This document shows positions 1 through 7,200 of a stretch of DNA of 10,008 nucleotides, piece after piece. Position 1 is the first letter of the stretch. Every line of letters begins with the position of its first letter. The translations under genes and the position numbers were made by a program. Source of the DNA: Hippea sp964442345 (GTDB lineage Bacteria; Campylobacterota_A; Desulfurellia; Desulfurellales; Hippeaceae); assembly GCA_964442345.1 (NCBI GenBank), contig CAYTZD010000054.1:1-10008 (forward strand). The letters are read 5' to 3'. The notes beneath the pieces were generated by a model that did not search any database, was not told the DNA's origin, and worked only from the letters and a program-made list of their open reading frames with translations.

Positions 1-546
1 CTGTTTGAACAGCTTAAAATAGAAGATGAAGCCTTTGAGAAGTATAAAACGGCGATAGAATTCGTAAAAAAAGAAGAGTTCGATAAAGCGTTTGAATTAT
101 TGAAGGATCTTTATGATAAACACGGCGCATTTGGAGATATACCATTTCTGCTTGGCAGTATCTATATAGACAAAAAGGAATTTGATAAAGCTGAGAAATA
201 CCTAAAAGAAGCCGTTGAACTTATACCGTATCAGCCGCTTGTTTATCTTGCATTGGGTAAGCTTTATATAGAAAAGGAAGAATACTTTTTAGCAAAAGAG
301 AATCTTGAAAAGGCAATTGCCATGAATCCTGACCTAAAGCCAGGCGTTTTGGATACGCTTGGTAATCTCTATTATGAATTTGGAGAGTATGAGAAGGCTT
401 TTAGGGCGTTTGAGGAGTTTTTGCAGTATTCAGACGACAAGATAAAGACATTAACAAAAATTGCAGTCTGCTATAAAGAGATGGGTATGATTGAAGAATA
501 CAATAAACTTATGAGTAAGATAAGAGAGATTACAGATGCAAACTGA
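1..546 (+). CDS. TPR-repeat protein, C-terminal part (5' end outside window)
   Basis: The frame is open from the first base to a TGA at 544-546, giving 181 codons of a protein whose N-terminus lies upstream; a TTG at 100 is not a convincing start because similar repeat sequence precedes it. The product is a run of tetratricopeptide repeats, about 34 residues each. Units fall at roughly codons 11-42, 46-77, 78-111, 112-145 and a poorer last one at 146-178. Typical TPR positions are visible, such as the pattern LGSIYIDKKEFDKAEKYL and the later LGNLYYEFGEYEKAF. TPR arrays form helical scaffolds for protein-protein contacts, so the partner and pathway cannot be read from this fragment. No membrane segment is seen in the visible part. 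The gene ends 43 bases before the promoter of the next transcription unit, so it is probably not functionally tied to the ribosomal genes. The TPR call is firm; the role is unknown. Confidence 0.85.
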   Translation: MFEQLKIEDEAFEKYKTAIEFVKKEEFDKAFELLKDLYDKHGAFGDIPFLLGSIYIDKKEFDKAEKYLKEAVELIPYQPLVYLALGKLYIEKEEYFLAKENLEKAIAMNPDLKPGVLDTLGNLYYEFGEYEKAFRAFEEFLQYSDDKIKTLTKIAVCYKEMGMIEEYNKLMSKIREITDAN

Positions 547-589
547 TATAAGGATATGTGCCTATCTTGGGACAATCTATTAAAAATGC

Positions 590-618
590 TTGACAAGATT
601 TAAGATTTTCAGTATAAA
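590..618 (+). promoter_or_regulatory. Sigma70-type promoter for rplM-rpsI
   Basis: A perfect -35 box TTGACA lies at 590-595, followed by a 17-base spacer and a -10 box TATAAA at 613-618 (five of six bases match consensus). Transcription should begin near 625, giving a leader of about 30 bases before the rplM ATG. This is the best promoter in the window, as expected for a highly expressed ribosomal operon. The start site is inferred from box spacing. Confidence 0.8.
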
Positions 619-642
619 GGCATTTGCTTTTGGAATTTGAGC

Positions 643-649
643 AAAGGAG
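643..649 (+). promoter_or_regulatory. Shine-Dalgarno site fixing the rplM start
   Basis: AAAGGAG lies seven bases before the ATG at 657. This decides the start: an in-frame TTG at 624 would extend the protein by 11 residues, but it sits at the predicted transcription start and has no ribosome-binding site. An in-frame GTG at 654 is too close to the site. Confidence 0.8.
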
Positions 650-656
650 TGGAGTG

Positions 657-1085
657 ATGAAGACTTTTATGGCAAAGTTTGAGCCTGAAAAGAGAAAGTG
701 GTATCTGATAGACGCAAAGGGTAAGACGCTTGGTAGGATAGCCACTCAGATAGCCAATATCTTAAGAGGCAAAAATAAACCCACATTCACGCCGCATGTG
801 GATACGGGAGACTTTGTTGTGGTTATAAATGCCAAGCATGTTAAGCTTACCGGCAAAAAGTGGGATCAGAAGGTTTATTACAGACACAGTGGATACATGG
901 GCGGCCTTAAAGCCATTACAGCTGCAAAGATGAGAGAAGAGTTCCCAGAAAGGTTAATTATCCATGCAGTTAAGGGCATGCTACCAAAGAATAGGCTTTC
1001 TAATAGGTTGATAACAAAACTTAAGGTTTATCCTGAAGATGACCATCCACATGAAGCTCAAAAACCTATAAAGTTAGAAGTTTAG
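657..1085 (+). CDS. rplM: 50S ribosomal protein L13
   Basis: The gene encodes 142 residues, the usual bacterial L13 length. L13 is an early-assembling protein of the large subunit that binds 23S rRNA. Recognisable blocks are WYLIDAKGKTLGRIAT (15-30), the block around FTPHVDTGDFVVVINAKHVKLTGKK (44-68), the YYRHSGYMGGLK stretch (74-85), and the family signature VKGMLPKNRLSNRLITKLKV at 105-124, followed by YPEDDHPHEAQKP. The ATG at 657 is chosen from the strong Shine-Dalgarno site and the promoter position. rpsI follows after nine bases, the standard bacterial rplM-rpsI pairing. All eight arginine codons are AGA or AGG. In E. coli this operon is under translational feedback by L13; the leader here is short and I see no obvious structured regulatory site in it. 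Confidence 0.98.
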   Translation: MKTFMAKFEPEKRKWYLIDAKGKTLGRIATQIANILRGKNKPTFTPHVDTGDFVVVINAKHVKLTGKKWDQKVYYRHSGYMGGLKAITAAKMREEFPERLIIHAVKGMLPKNRLSNRLITKLKVYPEDDHPHEAQKPIKLEV

Positions 1086-1094
1086 AGGTGCTAA

Positions 1095-1484
1095 ATGGAT
1101 AGGTATTACGCAACGGGTAAAAGAAAAACGGCTGTTGCCAGGGTTTGGATATGGTCTGGTGATGGTTCTATAACGGTAAACAAGAAGACGATTGATGAGT
1201 ATTTTGGTGGTTTAGAAGAAGCAAAGCTGAAGATCTATTATCCACTAAATCTTGTTGGTTTAAATGGAAAGGTTAGTATATACGCCACTGTTAAAGGTGG
1301 TGGTATAATGGCTCAAGCTGAAGCCTTAAGACACGGTATATCTAAGGCTTTGGTTGAGTATGATCCAAACTTGAGATCCACACTGAAGCCGCTTGGTTTA
1401 CTTTCAAGGGATGCAAGGGTAAAAGAGAGAAAGAAATACGGAAGGAAAAAGGCAAGGAAATCCTTCCAGTGGTCGAAGAGATAA
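1095..1484 (+). CDS. rpsI: 30S ribosomal protein S9
   Basis: The gene encodes 129 residues, matching the family length (130 in E. coli). S9 sits in the head of the small subunit, and its extended C-terminal tail reaches the P-site tRNA. Visible hallmarks are the N-terminal YYATGKRKTAVARVW (4-18), the core GGGIMAQAEALRHGISKAL (68-86), and the basic tail KYGRKKARKSFQWSKR (114-129), whose final arginine is the conserved tRNA-contacting residue. A site AGAGGTG (1084-1090), overlapping the rplM stop codon, serves as the ribosome-binding site for the ATG at 1095. Transcription is shared with rplM and ends at the hairpin 21 bases past the stop. All 11 arginine codons are AGA or AGG. Confidence 0.98.
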   Translation: MDRYYATGKRKTAVARVWIWSGDGSITVNKKTIDEYFGGLEEAKLKIYYPLNLVGLNGKVSIYATVKGGGIMAQAEALRHGISKALVEYDPNLRSTLKPLGLLSRDARVKERKKYGRKKARKSFQWSKR

Positions 1485-1504
1485 GGATAAGCTAAACACC
1501 CCCG

Positions 1505-1533
1505 CCCCACGCCTTGTGGGGTTTTTCTTTTTT
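1505..1533 (+). terminator. Intrinsic terminator of the rplM-rpsI operon
   Basis: The stem CCCCAC (1505-1510) pairs perfectly with GTGGGG (1516-1521) across a five-base loop. It is followed directly by a T-rich tract of 12 bases interrupted by one C (1522-1533). This is a classic Rho-independent terminator. It is unusual in ending only four bases before the ATG of argC. Confidence 0.9.
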
Positions 1534-1537
1534 GTGA

Positions 1538-2548
1538 ATGACCATGATAAGCGCTGGTATAGTAGGAATAACGGGATTTACCGGTCTTGAACTTATAAAG
1601 ATACTTCTAAATCATAGTGCCGTTTCGATTGAGTATCTATCTTCAAGAAGTAAAACAGAAAATAAGATATCTGATGTTTATCCTGAACTTAACGGCATAT
1701 TCGAAAAAGAGATAGAGCCAATAGATATAGAGAGAATCTCTCATTTGGATGTTGTGTTTTTGGCACTTCCGCATACCGTTTCGCTTGAGATTGTAAAACA
1801 GATAGAAGGTGATGTTAAAATTATAGATTTAAGTGCTGATTTTAGGCTTAAAGATATATCGGTTTATGAGAAGTGGTATAAGGTTGAACATAAAGCTAAA
1901 GAATTGGTTAACAGTGCTGTTTATGGCTTACCCGAATTGAATTATGATAAGATAAAAACGGCAAAAATAGTGGCAAATCCCGGATGCTATGCGACAAGTG
2001 TTATACTTGCTGTGGCGCCAGTTGCAGAATACGCTTTGGATGTTGTAGCGGATGCAAAATCTGGTGTGAGTGGCGCTGGCAGAGGCCTAAAAGAAGGCTT
2101 GCAATTCTGTGAGGTGAACGAGAACTTTAAGGCTTACTCAATTGAAGGACATAGGCACATACCAGAGATAGAACAGGAGCTTTCAAAATTCAATAAAAAC
2201 ATACAGGTTATGTTTATACCGCATCTTCTTCCCATTCAAAGGGGGATTCTATCGACTGTTTACATCAGTGTAGAAAAAGAGATGGATTTTAAGGCAGTGT
2301 ATAAGGATTTTTATAAGGATGCACCTTTTGTAAGGGTTGTTGATAAACCACCGACGCTTAATAATGTTAAGGGAACAAACTTCTGCGACATATATGTGCA
2401 CTTTGATGAAAGGGTTAAAAAGCTTGTAGTTATAAGTGTAATTGACAATCTTATAAAGGGTGCATCGGGTCAAGCTGTGCAGAATATGAATATTATGTTT
2501 AATCTCAATCAGAAGGAGGGGCTTATCTTAAAGCCATACTATCCATGA
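1538..2548 (+). CDS. argC: N-acetyl-gamma-glutamyl-phosphate reductase
   Basis: This enzyme reduces N-acetylglutamyl phosphate to the semialdehyde with NADPH, the third step of arginine/ornithine synthesis, in the cytoplasm. From the ATG at 1538 it has 336 residues, near the family norm. The N-terminal Rossmann loop GIVGITGFTG is at 7-16. The catalytic cysteine is Cys150 in ANPGCYATS, with the active-site block SIEGHRHIPE at 201-210. The conserved C-terminal segment DNLIKGASGQAVQNMNIM is at 303-320. A second in-frame ATG at 1544 gives MISAGIVG and is equally plausible. Neither start has a Shine-Dalgarno site, and the rpsI terminator ends just upstream. The stop overlaps the argJ start by four bases (ATGA), so argC and argJ form one translationally coupled operon. 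Identity is secure; the exact start is not. Confidence 0.95.
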   Translation: MTMISAGIVGITGFTGLELIKILLNHSAVSIEYLSSRSKTENKISDVYPELNGIFEKEIEPIDIERISHLDVVFLALPHTVSLEIVKQIEGDVKIIDLSADFRLKDISVYEKWYKVEHKAKELVNSAVYGLPELNYDKIKTAKIVANPGCYATSVILAVAPVAEYALDVVADAKSGVSGAGRGLKEGLQFCEVNENFKAYSIEGHRHIPEIEQELSKFNKNIQVMFIPHLLPIQRGILSTVYISVEKEMDFKAVYKDFYKDAPFVRVVDKPPTLNNVKGTNFCDIYVHFDERVKKLVVISVIDNLIKGASGQAVQNMNIMFNLNQKEGLILKPYYP

Positions 2549-3750
2549 AAGTAGAAGAAGTAAAGGGTTCAGTCTGTCTTGTTAATGCTATTAAGGTTTC
2601 GGCTGTTGGCGTTGGCCTTACACAAAAGGATGTTGATGTTGGTCTGATATATTCAGAAAAGCCGACAGTTTCTGCTGCTGTTTTTACCAAGAATGCGATA
2701 AAGGCAGCACCTGTTTTGTATGATATAAATTTGATGAAAAAGATGCCCGATATAAGAGCGGTGCTTGTTAACAGTGGAAATGCCAATGCGTGCAACTCAA
2801 ACGGAACAGAAGCCGTTGAGAAGATGGTATCTGAACTTGCCATAAAGTTAAAAATAGAGAAAAATCAAGTTTTTGTTGCATCAACGGGAATAATTGGTGA
2901 AGACTTGGATTATAAAAAAATAATAGGCTCGTATGATAAACTGATATTTGGCTTGAGTAAGGATAAATGCGATAGTTTTGCCCGTTCGATTATGACGACA
3001 GATACATATACAAAACAGTATGCGTTGAAGTGCAGTTTTTATGGTATGCCGTTTGTTATTGGCGGTGTAGCAAAGGGTGCAGGTATGATACATCCCAATA
3101 TGGGAACGATGCTTGCATTTATTGCAACGGATATAAATATAACAGATAAGATGCTGAATAGAGCGTTAAAAGAAGCCGTAGATAAATCGTTTAACAGGAT
3201 AAGTGTCGATGGTGATACTTCAACAAACGATACGGTCTTAATACTGTCAACCTGCGAATCGAATAACGATATAATTGATACGGAGAATGAGCTTTACAGA
3301 TTTTTTACCGATCAGCTTATTCAGGTATGCACCCATCTTGCCAAGATGATAGTTAAAGATGGTGAAGGTGCAACGAAGGTTGCCGAAGCTGTTGTCGTTG
3401 GCGCCTTCTCAAAGGAAGATGCCGAACTTGTAGCAAGAAGTGTTGCCAATTCCCTGCTTGTAAAAACGGCTCTGTTTGGCTGCGACCCAAACTGGGGCAG
3501 GATAGTTGATGCTATTGGTTATTCAAATGCGCACTTCTCGATTGATAGGATAAAGGTCTATATAGGCGATGAGCTTGTGTTTGCCTATGGTAAGAAGGCC
3601 AACTTCAACAAGGAAGTAGTCGAAAATTACATGAAAAACGATGAGATTAAGATACTTATAGATTTAGGCGTTGGCACATGCACATACAATATGTGGTTTA
3701 GCGATTTGAGTTATGACTATGTAAAGATAAATGCCGAATACCACACTTAG
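2545..3750 (+). CDS. argJ: Ornithine acetyltransferase / glutamate N-acetyltransferase
   Basis: ArgJ moves the acetyl group from N-acetylornithine to glutamate, releasing ornithine and recycling acetylglutamate; some members also use acetyl-CoA to make acetylglutamate. At 401 residues it is full length. The precursor self-cleaves before a threonine nucleophile: here the motif KGAGMIHPNMGTMLAF (177-192) puts this at Thr188, giving an alpha chain of 187 residues and a beta chain of 214. Other family blocks are VNSGNANACN (75-84), VASTGIIG (111-118), VDGDTSTNDT (221-230), KDGEGATK (271-278), CDPNWGRI (313-320) and the terminal DLSYDYVKINAEYHT. The residue before Thr188 is Gly where Ala is common. 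Whether it is mono- or bifunctional cannot be told from sequence. The start overlaps the argC stop, and the stop overlaps the stop of the opposing thioesterase gene. Confidence 0.96.
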   Translation: MKVEEVKGSVCLVNAIKVSAVGVGLTQKDVDVGLIYSEKPTVSAAVFTKNAIKAAPVLYDINLMKKMPDIRAVLVNSGNANACNSNGTEAVEKMVSELAIKLKIEKNQVFVASTGIIGEDLDYKKIIGSYDKLIFGLSKDKCDSFARSIMTTDTYTKQYALKCSFYGMPFVIGGVAKGAGMIHPNMGTMLAFIATDINITDKMLNRALKEAVDKSFNRISVDGDTSTNDTVLILSTCESNNDIIDTENELYRFFTDQLIQVCTHLAKMIVKDGEGATKVAEAVVVGAFSKEDAELVARSVANSLLVKTALFGCDPNWGRIVDAIGYSNAHFSIDRIKVYIGDELVFAYGKKANFNKEVVENYMKNDEIKILIDLGVGTCTYNMWFSDLSYDYVKINAEYHT

Positions 3751-4223
3751 AAGTCGTCTCTGCTTACTGGCTTTTTATCTTCTGGTTCGTGGTGAAGTAG
3801 CTTAATTACCTTTTCTTCTTCATCTTCAGAAACGGGATAGTATCTTCCTTCTGCCGTTGCAAGTATAGTGCCGAATTTGTCTTTTAATGTTGCAGTTGCA
3901 AAGCAAATATTGTGCTTTGTTTTGCTTAACTTGGCTGTTGCCGTTAGTTCTTCTTCTGATGGGATGGGTTTTTTGTATTTTACGGTTAATTCTATGGTGA
4001 AATAGAGTCTTTTTGTAACTATTGTGCATGACCATCCCATAGCTTCATCAAGCAGTGCAGCAACAATGCCACCGTGAGTTCTGCCTTCGTATCCTTCGTG
4101 AAATTTTTTAAACCTTGTCTTGGCAAAGACGCTTTTACCGTCTGTTTTAAATGTGATGTTTAAGCCAGCTGGGTTATCTTTGCCGCAAACGAAACAGTTT
4201 CTATATCTTGGTAAGTTTCTCAT
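3747..4223 (-). CDS. PaaI-like hotdog-fold thioesterase
   Basis: This 158-residue protein of the 4HBT/PaaI hotdog superfamily probably hydrolyses an acyl-CoA or related thioester in the cytoplasm; the substrate is unknown. The N-terminus has the pattern NCFVCGKDNPAGLNITF (9-25), common in one PaaI-like subgroup. The hotdog helix carries HGGIVAALLDEAMGW (50-64), with His50-Gly-Gly and the acidic pair Asp59/Glu60 at the expected active-site position. The strand VKYKKPIP (81-88) and the motif ATAEGRYYPV (122-131) follow. After about residue 131 there is a charged, probably flexible tail rich in Glu, Asp and Lys. The gene faces argJ, with the stop codons overlapping by four bases, and is divergent from the addA-like gene. 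No Shine-Dalgarno site precedes the ATG; a promoter placed for leaderless transcription does. Family call is firm; function is not. Confidence 0.88.
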   Translation of the reverse strand: MRNLPRYRNCFVCGKDNPAGLNITFKTDGKSVFAKTRFKKFHEGYEGRTHGGIVAALLDEAMGWSCTIVTKRLYFTIELTVKYKKPIPSEEELTATAKLSKTKHNICFATATLKDKFGTILATAEGRYYPVSEDEEEKVIKLLHHEPEDKKPVSRDDF

Positions 4224-4250
4224 GGCAATATGATAGAAAATTGCTAAAAT
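4222..4250 (+). promoter_or_regulatory. Candidate promoter for the addA-addB operon
   Basis: A -10 box TAAAAT (4245-4250, five of six bases match) follows a weak -35 box ATGGCA (4222-4227, four of six) with 17-base spacing. Transcription would start near 4257, leaving a short leader that includes AGGGAG (4269-4274) six bases before the ATG at 4281. The -35 box overlaps the start codon of the divergent thioesterase gene. In this AT-rich DNA the match could be chance. Confidence 0.4.
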
Positions 4251-4257
4251 ATTTCAA
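4230..4257 (-). promoter_or_regulatory. Candidate leaderless promoter for the thioesterase gene
   Basis: Read on the - strand, TTGAAA (4257-4252) and TATCAT (4235-4230) each match the sigma70 boxes at five of six bases and are 16 bases apart. Only six bases lie between the -10 box and the ATG at 4223. Transcription would therefore begin at or next to the start codon, which would explain the missing ribosome-binding site. Confidence 0.5.
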
Positions 4258-4280
4258 TAATTTAAAGCAGGGAGAAGCTG

Positions 4281-7200
4281 ATGAAAGATAAATTTTTAAT
4301 TATAGAAGCATCTGCAGGATCTGGTAAAACCTATTCGCTTGCAATGAGATACTTAAATATTCTCTCAAATCTAAAGGATGAAAGGCTTATAAATTCTATC
4401 GTGGCGATAACATTCACAAACAAGGCTGCAGCCGAGATGAAAGAGCGTATTCTTGCCTTTCTAAAAGGATTAAGTGGCATAGATAATACTATCCATATAA
4501 ATAGCGAAAAACTTTCCATCTCAAAAGAAGAAGCCATCAGGTTTCTGGTCGGAGTTATTAAAAATTATGATGATTTTAACATTATGACGATAGATTCTTT
4601 TATGAATCGTATAATGAGAGCCTTTGCCTTTGATCTAAAAATAAATCCCAATTACGAGATAAGCTTTGAGAGTGATGAGATATTTGATATTGCTTTTGAA
4701 AATATGATTCTCGATAAGAGATTAGAAAAGAAGCTTCTTGATTTTCTCAAAGTGCGACTTAATTATGGCGATAACGGTATGGACGGCATTGCAATAATCT
4801 CAAAGGCGTTAAGAAAGCTTGCCTTTCTGGATTTAAAAACATGCAAAAATACCGTAAGCGATGCCGAAGTTTTGGAATGGCTAAAAAAAAGAATAGGCAA
4901 AATCAAGAATGCATTTGACGATATAGAAAAAAGAAAGAATGAGATTTTCAAAAGATTAAGTGAATTGGCAGAAGATATGAAAAATAAAGGCTGCTTTGAC
5001 GGTAGGAGAGTCAGATCTGGCGGCTTTCTATTTAATGCAGAAAAGTTGTCTGAAAATATAGATAGATTCGAGCGTATATGCAAAGAAGGCTTGTGCCACT
5101 TATTGAAAAACGATGCTTTAGAGAAAGGCTGCAAGATAGATGAAATAAGAGATTTAGCATGTGAGTTATTTAATATCCACGCGACAAGTAAGATATACTC
5201 AAATTATAAAACTCTGGATTCCACGCTTGCGATTTTAAAAGAGTGGAAAGAGAATAGAAAGAAAGTTGAAGAGTATTTTAATGTGATAGATGGTAGAACC
5301 GTTGTAGAAAGGATTATGGAGATATTAAGTAGAGATGAAGGTGTAAGCTATGCCTTTTTAAGGCTTGGAGAAGAGATTAAGCACTATCTTATAGATGAAT
5401 TTCAAGATACATCCAAAGAACAGTTTAAAGCGATAGAACCTTTAATAGAAAACGCTTTATCCGAAGAAGGAAGTCTGTTTATTGTTGGAGATAGAAAACA
5501 GGCGATATATGCATGGCGCGGCGGTGATTATAGACTTTTTGATAAGATAAAGAGATATACCGTTCCTATTGCACCTACCATCGACAAGCTTGATGATAAT
5601 TACAGGTCATTTAAGAATATAGTAGAATTCAACAATGCTGTTTTTAGTCCCGATAAATTGCCTAAGAAGAAGATTGAAGAGATATTTAAAGAATGCAAAA
5701 AATCTAAAATTGTATTGAGAGAGATAAATAATGTTTACTCAAATGTCAAGCAGAACAAGATAAAAGAAGAAGAAGGTTATGTTAAAGTTATCCTAAGAAG
5801 ACAGCCAAAGGAAAAGGAAGGGTTTGATAAAGATGAATTTTACAAGGTTAAGCTTTTAGATACGCTTAAAGAGCTTTTTAACAAAGGTGTTGACCCAAGC
5901 AGTGTTATGATTCTTTTAAGGAGAAAAGAAGACATTGAAAAAGTGGTGCTGTGGATATCAGAAGAATTCGACAATATTAGCATACTAACCGAAGATTCGC
6001 TTATACTTACCCAAAACTTTGAAGTAAAAAGACTTCTATTGCTTATCTCTGCTTTGGTTTATGATAAAGATGAAGGATATAGAAAGGCTTTAGAGGAGTT
6101 ATTCGGATACATTGATTTTGAAAAGCTACTGCAACAAACAGAAGGGTTTTCTATATATGAGCTTGCCGTCTTTCTTCTTTCTAAATTTGATTTTAACTAT
6201 GAAAACAACAGGATTTATATAGATACGCTTTTGGAAGAATTGCTAAAAAAGACAGAAGAAGGAAAAACATCCGAAGAGATTTTGGAAGAGATTTATGAAA
6301 ATCCAGCAACGGTCAATCTTCCCGAAAATGTTAATGCTTTAAAGGTTATGACTATTCATAAATCGAAGGGTTTGCAGGCTCATACTGTTGTGGTGCCGTT
6401 TTACGATTGGAGAATATACGATTCAAAAAAGGAGATTTTTGATTGTATTTATGTAAATGAGTTCGAAAACTTTATGTTTGCAGATGTTTCAAAGCTTAAG
6501 GATGTTGTTAGGGATGCAAAGAGAATCTATTGTGAGAAACTAAAGGTTGATTTTATAGAAGCTTTAAATCTTATGTATGTGGCAAACACAAGGGCTCAGA
6601 GTAATCTTGTTATAATCGGATTGTATAAGATAAAGAAAGATAAAAGTGGAAAAGAAGAGATACCGACAAATATTACGGCTTCAAATATTTTAAGGGAGAT
6701 TCTCAATAATAACAGAATTCTAAATAGGAAGCTTGAGAAAACTGAAGAAGATGAGATTTTTGAAGTTGGAGATATAGAAATACCGAAAAAATCAGCAATT
6801 GAATCTTCTGCTGTTGAACTTTCAAAGAGTATATCTTTTAATATAAGGGATAAACTTAAGATAGATCCACTTATTGATATCTATGATTCTGAAAAAGAAA
6901 AAAGGGTGGGGGAACTTTTCCATACGGCTATCTCTTTTATTGATAGTATTGGTGAAAATATAGATGAGACGCTGAAAAATGCATACAGAAGGGCGGTTAA
7001 TTTTCTTGGTTATGAAGAAGACGAAGTTTTTAATCTTTTAAAGAATACAGTCGAAGATTTGAGTTTCTATTTTGAAGGATTTGATAGGTGTTTTAACGAA
7101 AAAGAATTTGTTAGTAAAAAGGGAGAGATATTGCGTCCCGATAGGATAGTTATAAAAAACAATACAGTTTTTGTTATAGAATACAAGACAGGAACAGAAG

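Noticed and set aside
551..568. Possible hairpin after the TPR gene (GATA/TATC with a bulge)
   Set aside because: Only four to six weak pairs and no following T-tract, so it cannot be called a terminator.
624..656. Upstream in-frame TTG start for rplM
   Set aside because: It coincides with the predicted transcription start and lacks a ribosome-binding site; the ATG at 657 gives the normal L13 length and N-terminus.
530..745. Small open frame on the - strand over the rplM promoter and start
   Set aside because: It lies opposite the promoter and the rplM 5' end, has no family resemblance, and is a by-product of the coding strand.
1555..1563. Extended -10-like TGGTATAGT inside the argC 5' end
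   Set aside because: It would start transcription downstream of the argC start and remove the Rossmann glycine loop; there is no matching -35 box.
2523..2843. 106-codon - strand open frame across the argC/argJ junction
   Set aside because: It is antisense to two confidently identified genes, with low-complexity composition and no recognisable domain.
4763..5134. 123-codon - strand open frame inside the addA-like gene
   Set aside because: Serine/phenylalanine/leucine-rich translation is typical of the reverse complement of Lys/Glu-rich coding sequence.
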